NCBI RefSeq assembly: GCF_010692745.1
Contig: NZ_JAAHTB010000017.1
Coordinates: 1 to 64,000 of the forward strand
Source: Methylobacterium sp. BTF04
GTDB lineage: Bacteria; Pseudomonadota; Alphaproteobacteria; Rhizobiales; Beijerinckiaceae
Reading direction: 5' to 3'
DNA: 64,000 nt
Shown: piece by piece, positions 8,666 to 16,028 of the stretch
How positions within the stretch are numbered: position 1 is the first letter of the stretch
Layout: each line of letters starts with the position of its first letter
Made by a program: the position numbers and the translations under genes
The notes under the pieces: generated by a model
Databases searched by the model: none
The model's input: only the letters and a program-made list of their open reading frames with translations
What the model was told of the DNA's origin: nothing

Positions 8666-9546
8666 GGCCCCGTCCCGAGAGCGAGGGTGACGGAGGTGAG
8701 CCGCGCCGGCGAATAGCCGGTGGCCCGGTGCAGATCGTCGAACGCGTGCACATGCGCGATGCATGCGCCGGCGTCATGCAGGAGCGGATCGTCGGCGGCC
8801 TGGACGAAGGCGCGTCCGTTACGCTGCCAGCGGATCGGGCCCAGATCCCCCCTGCCCTGCCGGGCCGCCACCATCGCGATCGTCGGATGCGCCGGCCCGC
8901 CATGGGCGTGGATGCGATGGCCGGCGGCATCGTCATCGAACAGCAGACGCGCGATGCCGCGGTCCCGCGCTTCCAGCACCCGGCGCGCCTGCGCCACGTG
9001 GTCGTCGAAGAACGCCACCGTGGCGGACGGATCGACGCTGGAGAGATCGGCGCTCGACCAATCTGCGCGGCTGTAGCTGGCATTGGGGGAGCGATACTGC
9101 AGGCGCGACAGGTCGGGGTCGTGGCAGTGGATCGCGGCCTCGGGGCAGGCTTGGGCGATGATCCAGGTGGTGAGCCCCCGGAACACGCCGGATTCGATCA
9201 CCACCCGCGGCCGGAGCGCGCGCAAAGCCACATAGAGCTGGAGCGCGCCGTTGAAGCCGCTGCCGCCGCGGCGCTGGCGTACCGGCGCCGTCGGGATCAG
9301 GTCCCAGAACGTTTCGACCGCGGCCCTGATGCCGCCGGGTGGCGGCGAAATGGCGGCCGCGGCGAGATCACGCTCCAGGCTTACGGACGCCGCCGCCATC
9401 AGGGCCTCGACCTCCGGCCCGGAGGTCGGACGATGGCTCCAGTCGGGCATCGCCGGCACGAGGTCGTAGCCGAGCCGGTCGAAGAGCGGCGATAACACGC
9501 GGCGGCGCAAGCGCTCCATCACCGGATGCGGGCGCGTTGGCGTCAT
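8662..9546 (-). CDS. Class I SAM-methyltransferase-like protein (CmcI/cephalosporin-hydroxylase-like)
   Basis: A 294-residue cytosolic protein. The central Rossmann region carries VVIESGVFRGLTTWII, which matches motif I of SAM-dependent methyltransferases, followed by an acidic strand (IHCHDPDLSRL) and a VAFFDDH segment like those of Methyltransf_24/CmcI proteins. Such proteins often lie in polysaccharide clusters as O-methyltransferases or poorly defined modifying enzymes. The ATG overlaps the upstream ATPase stop by four bases and its own stop overlaps the substrate-binding-protein start by four, placing it in the middle of the transporter genes. The substrate is unknown; methylation of a sugar or peptide is only a guess. 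Confidence 0.65.
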   Translation of the reverse strand: MTPTRPHPVMERLRRRVLSPLFDRLGYDLVPAMPDWSHRPTSGPEVEALMAAASVSLERDLAAAAISPPPGGIRAAVETFWDLIPTAPVRQRRGGSGFNGALQLYVALRALRPRVVIESGVFRGLTTWIIAQACPEAAIHCHDPDLSRLQYRSPNASYSRADWSSADLSSVDPSATVAFFDDHVAQARRVLEARDRGIARLLFDDDAAGHRIHAHGGPAHPTIAMVAARQGRGDLGPIRWQRNGRAFVQAADDPLLHDAGACIAHVHAFDDLHRATGYSPARLTSVTLALGTGP

Positions 9547-11393
9547 GCGGCCCGCAGCGCCTGCGCGTGACCGTGCCGGACGCGGTGGTCCGGCGCGATC
9601 GCCTGCATTGTGCCGGCGTCGCCCTCGCCGAGCCGGAAAGGCGCCGGCCACGCGGAGGGATCGGATTGGTCGCCGGTGATGGCGGAGAAATCGAGGGGGT
9701 GGTCGAGGCTCGGATCGGGCACGGCTGCGAGGAGAGCCCGCGTGTAGGGGTGGGCCGGATTGTCGAACAGCGCGACCTTGGGCGCTTCCTCGACGATCCG
9801 GCCCCGGCACATCACCGCAATGGTGTCGGCCATGTAGTCGACCACCGCGAGATTGTGGGAGACGATGAGGTAGGACAGCCCGAGCGCCGCCTGGAGGTCC
9901 TTCAGCAGATTGAGGATCTGCGCCTGCACCGAGACGTCCAGCGCCGAGACCGGCTCGTCGAGGACGAGCAGGCGCGGCTGCAGGGCGAGGGCCCGCGCGA
10001 TGCCGATACGCTGGCGCTGGCCACCCGAAAAGGCGTGGGGATAGCGCGATAGCATCGCCGGATCGAGGCCGACCATCGCCATCAACTCGGCGGCGCGGGC
10101 CTTGCGGGCCGGCGCCGCGAGCCCGTGGATCTCCATCGGCTCGCACAGGATCTGGCGTACGGTCATGCGCGGATCGAGGGAGGCGTAGGGGTCCTGGAAC
10201 ACGAATTGAACCGCGCGGCGATAGGCGAAGAGACCGGCGCCCGCCAGGCCGTTCACATCGGCGGGTCCCGTGCCGTCGTCAAACAGGACACGGCCGGAAT
10301 CGGGGTTCAGGGCCCGCATCACGATCTTCGATAGCGTGGTCTTGCCCGACCCGGATTCGCCGACGAGACCGAGCGTCGTCCCGGCCGCGAGGGTGAGGGA
10401 GACGTCGGCGACCGCCAGCACCGTGCGCGCCGGCCCGCCGAAGCGGCCCGAGCGCAGGGTGAAGCGCTTGGTGATGGCCTCGACCTGCAGAATCGGCCCG
10501 GCCGGCAACGCAGAGGTGTCGCGCACCGGGATCACGGCATTGGCCGGGCGGATCGGGGTGAGACGCTCGCCGGGCTGCATGCCAAAGCGCGGTACCGCCC
10601 GGATCAACGCCTGGAGGTAGCCATGGCCGGGTCGGCGCAGCACCACGTCGCGCGGGCCGGATTCAACCAGCCGGCCCCGGTAGAGCACCGCGACGTCATG
10701 GGCCATGTTGGCGACCACGCCGAGATCGTGGGTGATCAGCAGGATCGCCATGCCGTTCTCGTACTGAAGCCGGGTGAGGAGCGCCAGGATCTGGGCTTGC
10801 GTCGTCACGTCGAGGGCAGTGGTCGGCTCGTCGGCGACGAGGAGATCGGGGCGCATGATCAGCGCCATGGCGATCATCGCCCGCTGGCGCAGCCCCCCCG
10901 ACAATTCGAACGGATAGGTGTGGAGCGCGCGCGCCGGATCGGGAAACCCGACGCGGGCGAAGGCCTCCCGCGTGCGGGCATCGGCCTCGGCCCGGGTGGC
11001 GCCGGTATGGATGCGCAGGACCTCGCCGACCTGATCGCCGATGGTGTGGAGCGGCGAGAGGCAGGTCATCGGCTCCTGGAAGATCATCGCGATCCGCCCA
11101 CCGCGCAGGGCGCGCATCGCCTGGCCTTCGGCGGGCAAGGCAGCGATATCCGTGGGCCGGTCCGCGGCGCGGTCCCCCGCGAACAGGATCTGTCCGCCGG
11201 TGATGGACGCGGCAGCGGGCAGGATGCGCAGGATCGCCTGGGCGGTGACGGATTTGCCCGACCCGGATTCACCGACCAGCGCCAGGGTGCGGCCTCGCTC
11301 CACCGTCAGGGAGAGCCCGTGCAACGCCCGGAACGGCCCGGCCTCGGAGCGGAAATCGACCGTGAGATCGCGGATGGACAGGAGCGGGCTCAC
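9543..11393 (-). CDS. Fused double ATP-binding protein of a Dpp/Opp-type importer (DppD-DppF fusion)
   Basis: A 616-residue ABC ATPase containing two full nucleotide-binding domains, equal to DppD and DppF joined. The first has [13 protein letters not shown], a variant signature [12 protein letters not shown] and [12 protein letters not shown]. The second has [27 protein letters not shown] and [12 protein letters not shown]. Both therefore look able to bind and hydrolyse ATP. The fusion style is that of YejF/GsiA-type ATPases. Its stop overlaps the methyltransferase-like gene start, and its ATG overlaps the upstream glycosyltransferase-deacetylase stop (ATGA), so importer and glycan enzymes are co-translated. 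Confidence 0.93.
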   Translation of the reverse strand: MSPLLSIRDLTVDFRSEAGPFRALHGLSLTVERGRTLALVGESGSGKSVTAQAILRILPAAASITGGQILFAGDRAADRPTDIAALPAEGQAMRALRGGRIAMIFQEPMTCLSPLHTIGDQVGEVLRIHTGATRAEADARTREAFARVGFPDPARALHTYPFELSGGLRQRAMIAMALIMRPDLLVADEPTTALDVTTQAQILALLTRLQYENGMAILLITHDLGVVANMAHDVAVLYRGRLVESGPRDVVLRRPGHGYLQALIRAVPRFGMQPGERLTPIRPANAVIPVRDTSALPAGPILQVEAITKRFTLRSGRFGGPARTVLAVADVSLTLAAGTTLGLVGESGSGKTTLSKIVMRALNPDSGRVLFDDGTGPADVNGLAGAGLFAYRRAVQFVFQDPYASLDPRMTVRQILCEPMEIHGLAAPARKARAAELMAMVGLDPAMLSRYPHAFSGGQRQRIGIARALALQPRLLVLDEPVSALDVSVQAQILNLLKDLQAALGLSYLIVSHNLAVVDYMADTIAVMCRGRIVEEAPKVALFDNPAHPYTRALLAAVPDPSLDHPLDFSAITGDQSDPSAWPAPFRLGEGDAGTMQAIAPDHRVRHGHAQALRAA

Positions 11394-13345
11394 GGCATCC
11401 TCGCGCGCTGGGCGGTTGCCGGACTAGGCCATGCTCCGGCGAGTTCGTCCACAGGCGGCAGGAACAGGGCGCGCGGATCGCCGAGCGTGGTGGCGGGATG
11501 GGCCAGGAGTTCGCCCAGCAGGTCTTCGAGGAAGGCCCAGACCAGTTCGTCGTGGACAAGGTGATGGGTGAGGAGACCGAGCGGTCCCGACAGATCCGCC
11601 GCGATGGCATGGGCAAGCGTCGCCACCAGCATCGGCGGATCGGCGAGCGAGCGGGTTCCGCGCCAATCGAAGGGGTCGAGGTGGATGTCCGCCCGCATGA
11701 GCCCCGCCACCGGCAGGCCCGGTACCGACGACAGGCCGCCATAGCCGAGATCGGGCAACGCGGCAGCGAGGTCCGGTGCCAGACGGTTCCAGGGCGGCAC
11801 GAACACCGGCAGCAGCGTGTCAGGGCCGAACGAGGCGCGGGCGCGGTCCAGAGCCTCGGTCGCCTCGGCGTGCAGGACGGAGAGCGGCCGATGCGGCCCG
11901 AACTCCGCCGGCTTGGCGCCGACCGGAGCATGATTGGCGTGGGAGAGACCATGCACGGCGACCCGCGCCAAGGGCGCATCGCGCAGACGCTCGGCCAAAG
12001 CGGCGTCCACCCGCGCGGGGATCGCCGCCACGAGGAGGCGGAAGGCAAAGCGCTCGGAAAGGTGGAGCAGGCGGTCGAGGGCGGGCGTCGCCGTCACCGC
12101 GTCGTCGTCGCGCCACCAGACTGGCACGGGGCGCCCGCACGCATGGGCCGCGTCGAGGGCCGCACGCAAAGGCCGCCAGTCGGGACGCGCGGCCCGGAGC
12201 GCAGGAGCGGCCCGGTCAGTGCTTTTCGCCAACTCCTCAATGATCGCCACCGCGCGCGCGGCCCCCCAAACGTCGATATCAGTGGGTGCGGGCGCCGGAT
12301 CACCTCCCGCCGCGAGGACGGTCTCCAGAAGCCGCTCCGGCGTGAGGTCGGCTTCCGCCAGGATCCGGGCGCGCCCGCGCGCGGAGAGGCATTCGGCCCG
12401 CAGGCGCTGCTCGGTCTCGCGCCCGGCCTCGAAGGGGACGAGCACGGCGCGGGTTGCGGTGACCAGCAGGTCGACCGCGGTGTTGTAGCCGCACGGGCTG
12501 ACCGAGACCGCCGCCCGCGCCAGCAGCCCCCGGTAATCCGGCCGCGCCCGCGCGACGACACCCTCCGGAAGCCCTTGCCCGAGGTCACGAAACTCCGCCT
12601 CCGGCACGCCGTGGCCGGCCAGGATGCACCAGCCGAGGTCGGGCCTCAGCCGCGCGGCTCCGGCAGCGGCCCTGAGGAGCACGAGCCCGGCCGCACTCGA
12701 TCCGGCCGAGACCAGGATTCCGGCGCGCGATGCCTCGCCCACCGCTACGGCGCCGCCCTGGTCAACGTAGCCGGTATAGCGCAGCTTCGACGCGAGGCGC
12801 CGGTCGACGGGCCAGGAGGCGTCGAGGGCGACGAGGGCCGGGTCGCCATGAACGAGGACCGCGTCGTAGAGCGCGGCGATCCGGTCATGCGCAGTGGCGA
12901 TCCGATAGAGCTTCTCCGGCGCCACCAGGATGTCGCGGATCGAGGCGAGGATGAGCGGGCGTGGGCGCACCGCGCGCGCCGCTTCGACGAGGGCCAGAAA
13001 CTCAGGGGCGAGCGCGCGTCGGCCGAAGGGAAACAGCTCCGTCACCACCACGTCGGGCCTCGCCGCGACGAGGGTCTCCAGAAGTGCACACATGCGCGCC
13101 GCGAACGTGTCGCTTCCCGCCTCGTACCCGTCGGCGTCGAGCAGTTTTCCGAAGTCGGTACCGCGTACGTGAAGGGGCGGAAGCTGGACGAGCCGCACGC
13201 CCGCGAACTTCACCAGGGTGGACGGCGCGCCGCCGGACACCAGCGTCACCGCATGCCCCGCCCCCGCAAGGGCCCGCGCCAGCGACGCCGCACGGGTGAG
13301 ATGCCCGGCCCCGAGCAGGTGCGTGACCGCGATCAGCACCCGCAC
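11390..13345 (-). CDS. Bifunctional MurG-like glycosyltransferase / polysaccharide deacetylase fusion
   Basis: A 651-residue two-domain protein. Residues 1 to about 385 have the GT-B layout of MurG-like (GT28) enzymes: an N-terminal THLLGAGHLTRA glycine loop and a C-terminal nucleotide-sugar site around SPCGYNTAVDLL. From about residue 400 a polysaccharide-deacetylase-like barrel follows, with VPVWWRDDDAV (metal-binding aspartates) and AVHGLSHANH (metal-binding histidines). The GTG start at 13345 overlaps the upstream GT4 gene by 13 bases; extension further upstream would lie wholly within that gene. The fusion suggests that one protein adds an N-acetylated sugar and trims its acetyl group, a prediction from domains only. 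Confidence 0.8.
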   Translation of the reverse strand: MRVLIAVTHLLGAGHLTRAASLARALAGAGHAVTLVSGGAPSTLVKFAGVRLVQLPPLHVRGTDFGKLLDADGYEAGSDTFAARMCALLETLVAARPDVVVTELFPFGRRALAPEFLALVEAARAVRPRPLILASIRDILVAPEKLYRIATAHDRIAALYDAVLVHGDPALVALDASWPVDRRLASKLRYTGYVDQGGAVAVGEASRAGILVSAGSSAAGLVLLRAAAGAARLRPDLGWCILAGHGVPEAEFRDLGQGLPEGVVARARPDYRGLLARAAVSVSPCGYNTAVDLLVTATRAVLVPFEAGRETEQRLRAECLSARGRARILAEADLTPERLLETVLAAGGDPAPAPTDIDVWGAARAVAIIEELAKSTDRAAPALRAARPDWRPLRAALDAAHACGRPVPVWWRDDDAVTATPALDRLLHLSERFAFRLLVAAIPARVDAALAERLRDAPLARVAVHGLSHANHAPVGAKPAEFGPHRPLSVLHAEATEALDRARASFGPDTLLPVFVPPWNRLAPDLAAALPDLGYGGLSSVPGLPVAGLMRADIHLDPFDWRGTRSLADPPMLVATLAHAIAADLSGPLGLLTHHLVHDELVWAFLEDLLGELLAHPATTLGDPRALFLPPVDELAGAWPSPATAQRARMP

Positions 13346-14613
13346 GCATAGGCCTCCCGTGCGACCGCGGAGACTGGGATCGAGCCTTCTGGGCCGGACA
13401 AGCGCTCGGCGATGAGGGCGATGCCGGCCTCCATCGAGAAATCCTGCACGAGCCGGCGATACGCGGCCTCCGCGAGGCGCGCCCGCCGGGCCGGATCGCC
13501 CGCGAGTGCGCGGATCGCCTGCGACAGGGCAGCGGAATCCCCCGGCGGCACCAAGAGGCCATCGACGCCGTGTGTGAGGAATTCGGGCGTGCCGGCGAAG
13601 GCGGTGGCGATGATCGGCAGGCGCTGGCTCGCCGCTTCCATCAACACGTTGGGCAGGCCGTCGCGGTCGCCGCCCGGCGCGGGCTTGGTCGGGAGCACGA
13701 ATAGGTCGGAGGCGCGCAAGGCGGCAATGACGGCGGGCTGGGGTAGCGCACCCAGGAAGGCGATGCGCTCCGAGAGGCCGCGCTCGGCCACACGGGCCTG
13801 GAGCACGCTGCGCAATTCGCCGCCGCCGATCAGGCGCAGGCGCCAATGCAGATCGGCCGGCAGGATGGCGAGCGCGTCGATCAGGTCGTCATGGCCCTTC
13901 TTGGCCACGAGCCGGCCGACGCAGACGATCTCGATCGGATCGGCCGCATCCGAGCCGTCGCGCGATGGTCGGCTCGTCGGCGGGTCGGGAAAGCGCGACA
14001 GGTCGAGACCGTGATAGGCGAGATCGACCCGGCCGCGCCCTCCGAGCCCGTCGAGGCGGCCGAGCCCGTCGCGGGTGCAGGTGACGCCCCAGGCGGCCTC
14101 GGCGATCTTTTCGGAGAGATCCCAGGCCGGCGTCGTCCAGATGTCCTTGGCGTGCGCCGAAAAGCTCCAGCTCCGCCCGGTCAGGATGGCGGCATAGCGG
14201 GCGACGCTCGACGGGGCGTGCAGGAAATGCGCGTGGAGATGGGTGACCGCAGCGGGCAACGTCTGCGCCAGGATCACGGCCTGCCCCAGACGCCGCAGGC
14301 GCGCGGCGCTCGGGTCGCGGCGCAGGTCGCGAGCAAAGCGCGCCAACAGCGCGCGAAACCGCGGCTGCCGCAACGCCCAGGCGAGGCCGCGCATGGTGCG
14401 CAGCGGCGCCCGATGCAGATATTCGGGAAGGTACGACACCGGCGCACGGATCGCCGCGTGCATCGGATGGCGGGCCCCGTCGGTGGGATGCCGCAGCGAC
14501 CAGATCGCCAGATCCAGGCCGCGCTGCTCCAGAGCGAGCAGTTCCTGCGCGATGAAGGTCTCCGAGAGGCGCGGATAGCCTTTCAGGACGATCGCGATGC
14601 GGGGCGGCTCCAT
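13333..14613 (-). CDS. GT4-family glycosyltransferase
   Basis: A 426-residue cytosolic glycosyltransferase of the retaining GT4 group. The N-terminus IVLKGYPRLSETFI is the typical opening of exopolysaccharide GT4 enzymes. The C-terminal donor domain shows VCVGRLVAKKGHDDLIDAL and the acidic motif region GLPNVLMEAASQRLPIIAT. The ATG at 14613 overlaps the upstream glycosyltransferase stop by one base (TGATG). With its two MurG-like neighbours it gives the array three glycosyl-transfer activities. Confidence 0.9.
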   Translation of the reverse strand: MEPPRIAIVLKGYPRLSETFIAQELLALEQRGLDLAIWSLRHPTDGARHPMHAAIRAPVSYLPEYLHRAPLRTMRGLAWALRQPRFRALLARFARDLRRDPSAARLRRLGQAVILAQTLPAAVTHLHAHFLHAPSSVARYAAILTGRSWSFSAHAKDIWTTPAWDLSEKIAEAAWGVTCTRDGLGRLDGLGGRGRVDLAYHGLDLSRFPDPPTSRPSRDGSDAADPIEIVCVGRLVAKKGHDDLIDALAILPADLHWRLRLIGGGELRSVLQARVAERGLSERIAFLGALPQPAVIAALRASDLFVLPTKPAPGGDRDGLPNVLMEAASQRLPIIATAFAGTPEFLTHGVDGLLVPPGDSAALSQAIRALAGDPARRARLAEAAYRRLVQDFSMEAGIALIAERLSGPEGSIPVSAVAREAYACGC

Positions 14614-15872
14614 CAGGAACACACCCGCCGCCGCATATCCGGCTCCACCGCGCTGCGGGCGGGTGCGGTGAGTGCCCTGACCCGCTCGGTGATCGCTGTC
14701 AGCCCGTCGAGAAGGCCCGGATCGATCACCTGCGACGGCAGCGCCTGCCCCGGCAGCGCCCGCAGAGCGGTAGCCATGCGGGCAGGCTCGCGCCCGTCCT
14801 CCTCCAGGAGACAGCGGGCGAGGCCGAGGGCGTCGGCCGCCACCGCCCGGATGCGCTGCTCCCGGCGCGGCTGCGTGCGTGGCACCAGGATCGCGCGTTT
14901 GTCGAAGGACAGGATCTCGCAGAACGTGTTGTAGCCGCCCATGGCGACGAGGCCGGCGGCCTTCTCCATCAAGAGCTCGATCTCGGTATCGAAGGTGATC
15001 GCCGAGAGCTTTTGCGGCAGCCGGCCGATTCGGTCGAGGAAGCCGGCGCGGCTCGCCGCTGCCATAAATGGGCCGAAGGCGATCAGGGCCGGCAGCGGAA
15101 TGCCGGGATCGGTCTCGTAGGCGCAGATCACCCAATCGATCAGGCCGTCGCCGTCGCCGCCGCCGCCGGGGGTGACGAGGATGAACGGCTCGCCCGTGAC
15201 CCGCGGCTCGTGCCGGTCGGGCTGGGGGACCGGCGCCTCGCGCCGCAGGTAGCCGGTATAGATCAGGCGGTCGGCGATCTCGGCGGCGATGGGCAGCGCC
15301 GCCACCGGCTCGTGGATGCGGGCCGCGCCGTAGACCCAGACCTCGTCGTAGAAGCGCCGCACCGCCGCCGAGGCGCCCTTGCGCTCCCATTCCGGCACGA
15401 GGCGTTCGGCCTCGTCGAGGACGTCGCGCAGGCCGAGTACGACCTTGCAGCCCTGCCCGAGCGCTTGCTCGAGGGTCGGCAGCATCTCGCCGTGAAAGCC
15501 CGTGGGCTCCTTGTCGACGAGGATCAGATTCGGCCGGAACGTCTCGGCGGTACGGGCGATGATGGCCGCCCGCTCCGCGACCGTACGCTCGAGGGGCATC
15601 CCGGCATCGAGACTGGCATAGGTGTCGTCCGCCCGCTTCGTCACGGCCGGCAGCCGCACGGAGGTGACGCCGTCGGCAAAGGCGAAGCGGTCGACCACCG
15701 CCGAGCCCGATACGATGACGACCCGCAGGCCCGGATCGTCGCCCACCAGCGCATTGGCGATGGTGCGCGAGCGCCGGAGATGGCCGAGCCCGAACGTGTC
15801 GTGGCTGTAGATCAGGACACGCGGGTGTCTGGCCGCGTCGTCGTTCGCTCGAAGCGTTCGCGTCTCGATCAA
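14613..15872 (-). CDS. MurG-like glycosyltransferase (GT28-type)
   Basis: A 419-residue GT-B protein and first gene of the minus-strand array. The N-terminal loop YSHDTFGLGHLRRSRTIA corresponds to the acceptor-side glycine loop of MurG-like enzymes. VTPGGGGDGDGLIDW marks the domain junction, and AMGGYNTFCEILSFDKRAI is the donor-site motif seen in GT28 C-terminal domains. The paralogous segment in the 11390-13345 protein (SPCGYNTAVDLL) shows the two are distant relatives, perhaps from duplication. About 155 bases separate its start from the divergent exporter-like gene, so the array promoter should lie there. The sugar donor and acceptor are unknown. Confidence 0.85.
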   Translation of the reverse strand: MIETRTLRANDDAARHPRVLIYSHDTFGLGHLRRSRTIANALVGDDPGLRVVIVSGSAVVDRFAFADGVTSVRLPAVTKRADDTYASLDAGMPLERTVAERAAIIARTAETFRPNLILVDKEPTGFHGEMLPTLEQALGQGCKVVLGLRDVLDEAERLVPEWERKGASAAVRRFYDEVWVYGAARIHEPVAALPIAAEIADRLIYTGYLRREAPVPQPDRHEPRVTGEPFILVTPGGGGDGDGLIDWVICAYETDPGIPLPALIAFGPFMAAASRAGFLDRIGRLPQKLSAITFDTEIELLMEKAAGLVAMGGYNTFCEILSFDKRAILVPRTQPRREQRIRAVAADALGLARCLLEEDGREPARMATALRALPGQALPSQVIDPGLLDGLTAITERVRALTAPARSAVEPDMRRRVCS

Positions 15873-16028
15873 CGGGACTCTCCGGAGCCGGAGCGGCGCG
15901 ATACTGTTGGCACAAGCTGGGCCGCAGTGACAAATGCTTTGGCGTCGGCGTATGTCTGCCGAGGCCCGTCATCGGCGCATGGTTGCGATCCCCTGGAACG
16001 CAGCGGGCCAAAACCCGGGAATCGAGCG

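Noticed and set aside
15908..15922. Possible sigma-54 promoter for the exporter-like gene
   Set aside because: TTGGCAC and the GG-N10-GC spacing are present, but the -12 part reads GGGC instead of TTGC and no enhancer-like dyad was seen.
15012..16028. Upstream extension of the exporter-like gene by 339 codons
   Set aside because: It runs antisense through the MurG-like glycosyltransferase gene. The membrane domain begins properly at the ATG at 16029.
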